From CAVYGM01 sp963768025 (GTDB lineage Bacteria; Bacteroidota; Bacteroidia; Cytophagales; Spirosomataceae): DNA of 64,000 nt. The stretch is from assembly GCA_963768025.1 (NCBI GenBank), contig CAVYGM010000010.1, positions 248,001 through 312,000 of the forward strand. The letters are read 5' to 3'. Position 1 is the stretch's first letter. Every line of letters starts with the position of its first letter. A program made the translations under genes and the position numbers. Below are positions 18,088 through 25,284 of this stretch, piece after piece. A model generated the notes under the pieces. It was not told where the DNA came from. It made no database searches and saw only the letters and a list, made by a program, of their open reading frames with translations.

Positions 18088-19187
18088 GCAAGAAAGTAAG
18101 GCACGTATTGGGTATTTCGGGCGGCAAGGATAGCGCGGCCCTCGCGATCTACATGAAAGACCGCTACCCCAACCTCGACATAGAGTACTACACCTGCGAT
18201 ACGGGCAAAGAACTGGATGAAACCTACCAATTGATCGACAATTTGGAGGTGTACCTGGGCAAGAAAATTCTTCGGTTGCAGGGGGCTGAAAACAGCAATC
18301 TCGATCCGTTTGACCATTTTCTGGAAATGTACGGCGGCTACCTGCCTTCTTCCAACTCGCGTTGGTGTACCAAAAAGCTAAAACTCGAACCCTTCGAAAA
18401 ATTCGTCGGCGACGATCCCGTCATATCCTACGTAGGGATTCGGGGGGACGAAGACCGGGAAGGGTACATCTCCAAGAAAAGTACCATCCAATCCATTTTT
18501 CCGTTTCGGCAAAACATCTGGAGCGAGGACGTCATCGCCAAGGTACTTGCCAATGCCAACATTCCATTTCTTGTAGAAAACCTGGCACTGCAACCTTTCA
18601 GTATTAGGGCTGAGCGATTTGCAGAAGTACTTGCCCAACCGCTGTCTCCTTCCTTCACCAAGCCCCAAAAGCTGAAACTACTACTCGATACCGATACTAA
18701 ACTCTTCAATCAGCTGACATTTCAGTACCTGAAAACCACCAACTACCCCCTTGCTAATGAAGCTGAATTTCCGCTGGTAGAAAACGACGAGGTACTGGTA
18801 CGGGATGACATTTTTAAGCTTCTGGAAGTGAGTGGCGTAGGGGTACCTGCCTACTACAAAAAAATTGATTTCTCAATCGACGACCTGAAAAGCCACTACT
18901 CGCGCAGCCGCTCGGGATGCTACTTCTGTTTCTTCCAGCAAAAAATCGAGTGGGTATGGCTTTACGAACAGCACCCTGAATTGTACGCCAAGGTTGAGCT
19001 GAATTCAGTTTGGGTTCAATACTTTCAAAAGCATCAAAATATTCTACGTGGATTTATTTACTGGCATTTAGTTAGATTTATTCAAAAGTATAATCCAAAC
19101 GTAATCGGTCTAACTGAGAAGTTGGAAAAGCCAGCAGACCGAAAATTGGGTTTGGCAAAAGATTTTTGGAAAAGTTTCTTAAAATGA
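18084..19187 (+). CDS. PAPS-reductase-family protein (SspD-like) fused to HNH endonuclease tail
   Basis: 367 residues in an open frame. Residues 1-300 form a PP-loop ATP pyrophosphatase of the phosphoadenosine phosphosulfate reductase family: ISGGKDSAALAIYM at 10-23, TCDTGKELDETY, NSRWCTKKLK, and the late cysteine motif RSRSGCYFCFFQQKIEWVW. This is the role of SspD/DndC-like proteins, which activate DNA for sulfur insertion. After about residue 302 the text changes to NILRGFIYWHLVRFIQKYNP and LGLAKDFWKSFLK, which I recognise as the middle of a Bacteroidota HNH endonuclease, and the DNA becomes visibly A+T-richer (from about 19000). So the 3' end of sspD seems to have been lost and joined in frame to the downstream nuclease gene. 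The start overlaps the previous stop by ATGA. Confidence 0.7.
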   Translation: MSKKVRHVLGISGGKDSAALAIYMKDRYPNLDIEYYTCDTGKELDETYQLIDNLEVYLGKKILRLQGAENSNLDPFDHFLEMYGGYLPSSNSRWCTKKLKLEPFEKFVGDDPVISYVGIRGDEDREGYISKKSTIQSIFPFRQNIWSEDVIAKVLANANIPFLVENLALQPFSIRAERFAEVLAQPLSPSFTKPQKLKLLLDTDTKLFNQLTFQYLKTTNYPLANEAEFPLVENDEVLVRDDIFKLLEVSGVGVPAYYKKIDFSIDDLKSHYSRSRSGCYFCFFQQKIEWVWLYEQHPELYAKVELNSVWVQYFQKHQNILRGFIYWHLVRFIQKYNPNVIGLTEKLEKPADRKLGLAKDFWKSFLK

Positions 19188-19607
19188 AAAATTCGAATGT
19201 TACTTGTATATATTCGGGGGAAATTATAGCGAATCAGACCATTAGCGTTAGATCATTTCTTACCGTGGTCGTATGTAGCGCATGACCAGCTATGGAATAT
19301 AGTACCTAGACTGCTTAAAAGTATAAATTCATAGTGCAAAAAGTAATTGCTTGCCTTGCACTTGATCTATATTTTGATAAGTTTTTAGCGTTGACAATGT
19401 ATCAAATTGTTCAGTTTTACTTAAAGAAAAAAAGTGGCAATCTTCTTGAAGATTACGGACCAAATATTTAAAGTGGATTTAAAGAGTTTGTCGGAAGAAG
19501 AATTCAGTAAAAAATTAAGAGAACATCTTTTTCCCCACTTTCAGTCTGCAAGAAACCTAGGCTTTGAGTATCCGTATATCTATTCAAATTCAAAGCCAGA
19601 TGAGTGA
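19184..19607 (+). pseudogene. HNH endonuclease C-terminal remnant
   Basis: Right after the sspD-like frame, three overlapping frames spell the C-terminal half of an HNH nuclease: NVTCIYSGEII, then ALDHFLPWSYVAHDQLWNIV (the HNH core; its DH should hold the metal/catalytic histidine), then LALDLYFDKFLAL, then DLKSLSEEEFSKKLREHLF and SARNLGFEYPYIYSNSKPDE before TGA at 19605-19607. At least two or three indels break it. Its upstream part is fused to the sspD-like gene, and a fragment like its N-terminus lies at 13771. Such HNH nucleases are plausible effectors or accessory nucleases of phosphorothioation islands. Confidence 0.6.
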
Positions 19608-20280
19608 GACGCTGAATCCCAACACGCATTTAACCGCAAAAGAGCGTAGTACTCCTTCCCTTCCCGTGCGGATGTTGCTTGAACGAAAACTCATTCAGGG
19701 GAAAGTACTTGATTTTGGTTGCGGTTTTAGGAAAAGACTGAAATTTGCTTGCCGAGGGAAAAGCTGTGTGCGGCGCGATATTCAGAAAGATGGTTTTCGT
19801 ACCCATCAGGTTCATGGCAAACCTACCTACCAATGCTACGTTAAGCTACCCTACACCTCTATATTTTCCTTAATGAAAATACGGAGTTTTACGAGTACCA
19901 GCACTGAGAATCAGGTAGTAGATGGGAAATCGAAATGCCCATTCTGCAAACCAAGTCCTAAACTTAAACTCTTAGCTGAGACGCCACTAAGCTATGCGGT
20001 TCTGGATAGCTACCCAGTAGCAAAAGGCCATGCCCTTATTATTCCTAAACGTCACATAGCCAATTATTTTGATCTGACTTTCGACGAGCAAAAGGATTTG
20101 GTACAGCTTTCTACCTTTGTGAAAAATGTGGTAAGTACGGCCTATAAAACGGAGGATTTTACAATGGGCATGAATATCGGTCATAATGCCGGGCAACGTA
20201 TGGATCACGCTACTATTCACCTTATTCCGCGTTTGCAGGCGATTGCGCAAGCCCAAAGGGAGGTATCAGAAATATTTTGA
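19600..20280 (+). CDS. methyltransferase-HIT domain fusion protein, internally shortened
   Basis: An open frame of 226 codons from ATG 19600, overlapping the HNH stop by 8 bases. Residues about 1-42 (NPNTHLTAKERSTPSLPVRM... GKVLDFGCGF) are the start of a class I SAM methyltransferase. The text then jumps almost at once to RRDIQKDGFRTHQVHGKPTY, which in family members I remember lies well downstream, so roughly 60-80 residues of the fold are missing. The stretch IFSLMKIRSFTSTSTENQ is out of frame; shifted it reads FLNENTEFYEYQH, so two compensating indels are present. Residues about 108-226 form a HIT domain (CPFCKPSP, GHALIIPKRHIANYFDL), but the HIT triad reads HATIHLIPR, with the central nucleophilic His replaced by Thr. 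The product is probably inactive. Confidence 0.6.
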   Translation: MSETLNPNTHLTAKERSTPSLPVRMLLERKLIQGKVLDFGCGFRKRLKFACRGKSCVRRDIQKDGFRTHQVHGKPTYQCYVKLPYTSIFSLMKIRSFTSTSTENQVVDGKSKCPFCKPSPKLKLLAETPLSYAVLDSYPVAKGHALIIPKRHIANYFDLTFDEQKDLVQLSTFVKNVVSTAYKTEDFTMGMNIGHNAGQRMDHATIHLIPRLQAIAQAQREVSEIF

Positions 20281-20729
20281 ATAAATAGAACAGAAAGAAA
20301 GGTGTCGCCCGGCAGCGGCCGACCGTCGCCGGGGCTCGCTCTTACTACCGACTCATGTACTACTGAGGTTTCGCTCCTACGGAGATGTTCTGTTACCTTC
20401 AAACTACCTATTCTCCTGAATTTTTAATCAGCCCCGGCAGGGGTGGCACCTCAGTAACATAGCATACTTCCGTCATGTACCAAGCCTCGGAGAGGCGACA
20501 CCTCAGTAGCACCACCGCACACACCAAACCTCGGACGGGGTCGCCATAGGCTTGATGATTCTATGAAAATATGGTGTTCATTTCCGCGCTCCGATTTGAC
20601 TTTCCAGGAATAAGATGATTTGGTCTGCTGGGCAAAATCCTGAGCAAATGGTAAACCTGGCTATTTGCACCCTTCACTTTCCCTAAATTTACTAACTTGC
20701 CAGCCGTATTACTTTATTCTAAACTCTGT
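20281..20729. other. intergenic region made largely of REP-like repeats
   Basis: A 449-base gap between the methyltransferase-HIT gene and the DUF6265 gene. About 250 bases are REP-like units (see 20301-20546). The remaining A+T-rich part (about 20547-20729) should hold the DUF6265 gene promoter, but I see no convincing -33/-7 pair. Confidence 0.6.
20301..20546. repeat. REP-like repeats, about five units in both orientations
   Basis: Units related to those at 13868-13942. There is an inverted unit at 20301-20336 (GGTGTCGCC...GGGGCT) and an inverted unit at 20359-20387 (ACTGAGGTTTCGCTCCTACG). Direct units are at 20430 (AGCCCCGGCAGGGGTGGCAC), 20481 (AAGCCTCGGAGAGGCGACAC) and a partial at 20526 (AAACCTCGGACGGGGTCGCC). 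After the core the tail CCTCAGTAGYAC is conserved. The mixed orientation and hairpin core fit a REP/BIME-like family. Confidence 0.7.
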
Positions 20730-21230
20730 ATGAAAATCACGAAAAAATTCGCGCTGCTATCGGCGCTGATGGTGGCGCTGCTGCTATCGGGTACTGCCTA
20801 CGCCCAAAAAGGTACTCTCAAAGATGTTAGTTTTCTGGAAGGGCATTGGCTGGGCAAATTCAACGGCGGCCCCATTGAAGCCGGGTGGACGGCCCCCGCC
20901 GCCGATAATATCATTGGGTACATTAGGATGATGAAAGACGGCAAACCGACGATGTACGAGCTATTTGTGTTTGAAGAGACCGATAAAGGCCCCGTGGCCA
21001 TGGTGAAGCACTTCAAACCGGGTATGGTGGGGCTCGAAGAAAAGGACAAGCATGACCACTATAATTTCCTGTCGGCCAAAAAGAATGAGGCGTTGTTCGA
21101 GAAAGAGGATGCTTCGGTACGGATTATTTATGAGCGCCGCAAGAAAGATCAACTTGTGATCCGGCGGGGTAACCCCCAAAACGGCGACTGGACGTTTGTG
21201 GATCTGTTTGTGTTTGAAAAACTGGATTGA
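20730..21230 (+). CDS. DUF6265 family secreted protein
   Basis: A 166-residue exported protein. The signal peptide is about 24 residues, ending GTAYAQ. The mature part opens DVSFLEGHWLGKFNGGPIEA, with EAGWTAPAADNIIGYIRMMK, YELFVFEETDKG and a conserved HFKPGMVGLEEKD. This fits DUF6265, a small beta-barrel (lipocalin-like) family of unknown function. ATG 20730 is preferred over the upstream TTG at 20697 because the signal peptide (MKITKKFALLSALMVALLL) begins there. It is monocistronic and converges with the polysaccharide lyase across a shared bidirectional terminator. No substrate can be inferred. Confidence 0.75.
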   Translation: MKITKKFALLSALMVALLLSGTAYAQKGTLKDVSFLEGHWLGKFNGGPIEAGWTAPAADNIIGYIRMMKDGKPTMYELFVFEETDKGPVAMVKHFKPGMVGLEEKDKHDHYNFLSAKKNEALFEKEDASVRIIYERRKKDQLVIRRGNPQNGDWTFVDLFVFEKLD

Positions 21231-21292
21231 TGCTTCGACTGCACCGACAGCCCGGTGCGCTCAACATAACATTTGAGAACAGGAAAGTGTAT

Positions 21293-21332
21293 AAAACCCC
21301 GGTTATGCCTCAAACGCTTTCACCGGGGTTTT
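21293..21332. terminator. bidirectional terminator
   Basis: AAAACCCCGGT (21293-21303) pairs with ACCGGGGTTTT (21322-21332), with A and T runs on the outer sides. It lies between the convergent DUF6265 gene and polysaccharide lyase gene and can serve both. Confidence 0.85.
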
Positions 21333-21336
21333 TGAT

Positions 21337-23502
21337 TTACTGCACGTTCAAATGCACGCTTTTGCCCAGGTACACATCCTGCGGCAGGTCTACGATGAAT
21401 AGCGTGGTGTTCTGCTCCTCGTCCACCACGGTGCGGTAGTGGTTGCCTTTGGCTTTATAGATGCCACTTACTGATACCAACAGGCGGCTCAGCTTGCGCG
21501 AGGGGTCGGCTACGGTGAGCTCGCTCAGGCGGTCGCCCTGCATTTTCAGCATCGCCATGCCAGGGCTATCCATCCGGACGTTCACGCCTTTTGCGATGTC
21601 AAGGCTCCCGGCCTGGTAGAAAGCCAACTGCGCGATGTTCTGCTTCGCGTTCCGGACGGCCTGCAAGGCGGGGGTATTGGCGAGGATCTCGATGGAACGG
21701 TTGTTCTGACTACTCGCGCTCAGGGCCTGCTCCGTCACGTTGGGTACCACAATGTACTGGTACGACGCCCCGGTCGGTTTTTTGCCGTGGTTGTACCACA
21801 GTGCAAACACCTCTTCGTTCACCGGTTCCTTGCTGATATTTTTCTGATCCGTAATGGCTGCCCAGGTACCCGTTTCGGTCTGATTCGACAGATTGATGGT
21901 GGCAGGTTCGGGGAAAATGTAGCCTATCTTGTCGTGGTGTACCCACTTCACGTTTTGGAGGGTGCGACTCCCTTTCGGAACCGCTTGCCGGGTACCGTTC
22001 TGCATTATACTTACCTCGCTCCGCATCAGTACCTGATTGAGCGTAGTAGCTACGTCCAGGTTGGCTTTGGAGCTGATGTCGGTACCAAGGCACACGTACT
22101 CTTCGTCGAAAAAGAACCAGGATTTCTTGGCTTGCAGCGGGTCGTGGGGGCTTTTGAAGTCAAAGACCACGGCTCCGTACAGTCCATCGGTGACGGCCCC
22201 CACAAAGTCGGTCAGACCGTCTTTCTGAATATCATCAGGGCCGGGGAGCTGAGGTTTTTGTACGATGGTGGTGCCCGACACCTTCTGCCAGTCATACACG
22301 GGCCACATGTTGAGGTACTCGTCGCCTTTGAGCACCAGGTAGTTGGTGCCGTCGGCGCGGTGATGAGTGAGTTTGCCCGGTCCGTTGTAGGGCTCCTCCA
22401 TGTTGCGGTTGCGGGTTGAGAACATCCGCACGGTGGTATAGAAATTCGGGCGCTGAAACACGAAATGCTCGGTTTGCCAGAAAAACTTGGCGAAGGAGGC
22501 CGAGGGTTTGGCTTCGCCTTTGCGCAGCCGGATGATTTCTTCCAGTTCTTTTTTCCGGTAATCGGTACTGATCAGTACTCGCTCTATTTCGTGCGTGCCC
22601 TGCGGCTGAAAGCTTGCCCGGTTGGTAATGCTCCGGTTTTTCACGCTTACATCCCCGTATACCCCGTACACCATCTGTTTGTAGATGCCATCGAGGTAGT
22701 AGTCTACCAGCTGATTTATTTTTTCTTTGGAAAAAGCATACTTCGTTCCCGACACGTAGTACGACCACTCCCCGTAGGCATTGGCGTACTTGCCGTAGCC
22801 GTAGGAATCGGTGTTGTTGACGCGGTCTACGCGGTGGTGAAAGCTGTAATCGTGCTGCATACCCCGCTGCCCGGTAGCAAATTTCAGTTCGCCCTCAATG
22901 ATCTTGATGATGTTGTCGAACTCTTTATAGTCTCCCTGAAAAAGCAGGTTTTTGGCCAGGATGCCCGCAATCACGATGCGGTCGCCGCTAGGCCGGGCAC
23001 CGGAGGCGTTCATGTTGGCGCGGAAAATCATGGGCTGGGCCTTGGTCACGAGGTCTTGGGGAAGTTCATCGCCCATCACCAGCATCAGGTTACCGAGGTT
23101 GGTGGGCGTGGTGATCTGATTGTCGTGCCAGTTGTCGCCCACAAAATCGTTTTTGACCCAGAAGGCCAGTCCTTTTTCAATGAGTGCTTTGAGCGGCTTG
23201 CTCTGGTAATAGCGCGACGATTTGGTTTTATAGGCTTTGGCCATGTACACCAGGTCACGAGTATGGCCCCCGTGCGGGAAGCTTGCCGTGCGGCTCAGAT
23301 CTTCGTAATTAATGCCCTTGAAGCTGCCGTCAAGATTCATTTTGGCCATGATGGCTTCGACAGAACTATCCTCAATTTTGGTCGCCATCAGGTCGGCCAC
23401 CACTCGGTCTTTGATAAGTTTCAGGTCATTTTGCGCCAGGCAGAACGAGGCCAACAGGGCCAGGATCGGTACCAGCGTCAGGCATCTTAGTAGGGATTTC
23501 AT
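21337..23502 (-). CDS. polysaccharide lyase family 8 protein (chondroitin/hyaluronate/xanthan lyase type)
   Basis: A 721-residue secreted lyase that breaks uronic-acid-containing polysaccharides by beta-elimination. The signal peptide is residues about 1-23 (ending ASFCLAQ). The N-terminal alpha/alpha-toroid holds DNWHDNQITTPTNLGNLMLV (catalytic Asn region), GMQHDYSFHHR (catalytic His region) and DSYGYGKYANAYGEW (catalytic Tyr region). The middle and C-terminal beta-sandwich domains hold FQRPNFYTTVRMFSTRN and EEPYNGPGKLTHHRADGTNY. The layout and length match PL8 lyases. The conserved words are clear, but whether the substrate is chondroitin, hyaluronan or xanthan cannot be told. No SusCD pair is nearby, so it is not part of a classical polysaccharide utilisation locus in this window. 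Confidence 0.8.
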   Translation of the reverse strand: MKSLLRCLTLVPILALLASFCLAQNDLKLIKDRVVADLMATKIEDSSVEAIMAKMNLDGSFKGINYEDLSRTASFPHGGHTRDLVYMAKAYKTKSSRYYQSKPLKALIEKGLAFWVKNDFVGDNWHDNQITTPTNLGNLMLVMGDELPQDLVTKAQPMIFRANMNASGARPSGDRIVIAGILAKNLLFQGDYKEFDNIIKIIEGELKFATGQRGMQHDYSFHHRVDRVNNTDSYGYGKYANAYGEWSYYVSGTKYAFSKEKINQLVDYYLDGIYKQMVYGVYGDVSVKNRSITNRASFQPQGTHEIERVLISTDYRKKELEEIIRLRKGEAKPSASFAKFFWQTEHFVFQRPNFYTTVRMFSTRNRNMEEPYNGPGKLTHHRADGTNYLVLKGDEYLNMWPVYDWQKVSGTTIVQKPQLPGPDDIQKDGLTDFVGAVTDGLYGAVVFDFKSPHDPLQAKKSWFFFDEEYVCLGTDISSKANLDVATTLNQVLMRSEVSIMQNGTRQAVPKGSRTLQNVKWVHHDKIGYIFPEPATINLSNQTETGTWAAITDQKNISKEPVNEEVFALWYNHGKKPTGASYQYIVVPNVTEQALSASSQNNRSIEILANTPALQAVRNAKQNIAQLAFYQAGSLDIAKGVNVRMDSPGMAMLKMQGDRLSELTVADPSRKLSRLLVSVSGIYKAKGNHYRTVVDEEQNTTLFIVDLPQDVYLGKSVHLNVQ

Positions 23503-23627
23503 GGGAGAAAAAGGTTATATTGGTTTAGCTCCCTTGAAAAAGCCCGCTGCGGTCTGTTTCTATTGGCCGTGAGGGGGTATTAATTAGCAAAAAGCCAAGG
23601 CCGTAGGCTTGGCCGATAGCATTTTCC

Positions 23628-25284
23628 TCACAACTTCGGCTCGATCCACAGAGCCGTGCATACTACACAGAACAGCAACAGCCAGGCCCAGTCGGGCAGT
23701 TTAGCTTCCCGGCTGGGCCGATTATCCTTGGAGGAAGCCGTATATCCGGCGGCGCGCAGGGCGCGAACGTAATCATTCATACGCCGGCCAGCAAACAAAG
23801 CCGAGGTAGAATCCTCGACGTGTACCTCGACCGAATCGCCCAGCGCTACCCAGCCACTGGAACCAAACAGGTACCTAAGCTCGGTTGCCTGCTCGTTCAA
23901 CGGGGTAGGCAGCAAAGCCACCGTGTCTGCTCCGATGCGCAGGCGGGCCGGCAGGCGGGCGGTAGTATTCAGTTGCAGCGTTCCGCTCAACCCTTTAAAC
24001 AGAGGCGCTTCGGCCGTGATCGTGGTAGCCAAAGGGGGCTGCAGGTACGCCAGCACCGTATTCCACAGGGAGGCATAGGTTGTACTATCACCACTAAGTT
24101 TGAGGGGGAAAGTTTCGTTGAGCAGGCTGAGGCCTACTTTGCCCCCCTTGTTCCACACGGCCACCGGATAGCCGGGAACCTGCTGCTGAGGCAAGGCTTC
24201 GGCAAATGCATAGGGTTGGGCCGTGAGAGTAGGCCCCAGGGGCAAGGTGGGTTCGGTACCCTTGCGCCGGATCACAAAGCGTGTACCCAAAGCCCGGTTG
24301 ACGGTAGTAAGTTCGGTCTCCGGCTGCGTCAGACTCAGAAATAGCACGCTTTTTCCGGCGTTCAGCGCTTTTTTGACACTCGCTTGTGAGGCATTGGCCG
24401 GATCGGTAATGATCACGTCGGGGAGGGCATTTTTGGGTACGCCTCCGTTGAGAGTTAGTACTACTCTGTATGCCTTTGGACACGGTAGTCGTAACCGTAA
24501 CCGGATTTCCCTTCTTGCCCAGCCACTCGGCCAGCGTACGGCTTTCAAAATCAGGGCTACTAAGAAGAAATTGATAGGAAAGAGTCGGCGAAGGGCGCGT
24601 AAAAAACCGAAGCGTATCCAGTATGTCTTCGTCGAGGAAAAGACCCATGGTGGTACGCCCCTCCGCAAATGCCGGGAAACTCAGGGCAAAGGCCTGCTGT
24701 CCGGGAGCAATAAGCATACTATCGAGCGTTTGTCCGGCGTAGGCTACCTTCACCCACTGCTTTTTGGACGAATGCACCACTCCCGTTACCCGCTGCGGTT
24801 CCCCCTGTCTAACGATACCCTGCCACTGAATGCTTTGCAGTTGATCGGGGGCATAGTAGGGCAGCCACCGCACCGCCATGGTACCTAGCTGCGCCAGCAG
24901 CGCGGGTGTAAAATCCTGACCCAGCAAAAGCAGAGAGTCAAAATGGGTAGCGAGTTTCTTTTTCAAAAATTCCTCCGCCCCAAAGCGCTCGCTCACCCTC
25001 AGGCTATCCTGAAAATGCCGCGCGACCGCCGTGGGAACCTCCCGCCCAACGAGCAATGCCTGCAAAGTACCCGCAGTCTTTTTCCAGACCGGCTGCACAA
25101 GATACGCCACAAGCCACAGCCAAAGAGTCAGATGCAGCGCCGCCCGAACAAGTTTACGGGTGGGGGAAAGCGTTTTGTTTTTCCAAAGGAGAATTCCGGA
25201 TAAAATCGGTAGCACCCCCAGCAACACGAGCAGAAACCAGTGGGTTGGGTCGGATGAATGAAACGTAAAATCAAAAGAGATCAT
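23628..25284 (-). pseudogene. BatA-like membrane protein with periplasmic domain, one frameshift
   Basis: Two overlapping frames make one gene of about 550 codons. The N-terminal part (from ATG 25284) has two membrane helices, THWFLLVLLGVLPILSGILL and LHLTLWLWLVAYLVQPVW, then a large periplasmic part. The C-terminal part (to 23628) continues VVLTLNGGVPKNALPDVIIT... and ends with a third helix (LPDWAWLLLFCVVCTALW). The junction NPVTVTTTVSKGIQ/VVLTLNGG falls near 24460-24480 and needs a single indel. The architecture (two N-terminal helices, Ig/GATase-like periplasmic region, C-terminal anchor) is that of BatA-related proteins next to MoxR and DUF58 genes. The start overlaps the upstream gene's stop by 4 bases. 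Its exact function is unknown. Confidence 0.6.

Noticed and set aside
13764..20546. Search for an insertion sequence or integrase bounding the defence island
   Set aside because: No transposase or integrase gene and no clear terminal inverted repeats or target duplications were seen; only REP-like repeats.
22465..23490. 341-codon plus-strand open frame opposite the polysaccharide lyase
   Set aside because: Antisense to a gene with clear family motifs; low-complexity hydrophobic text typical of reverse frames.
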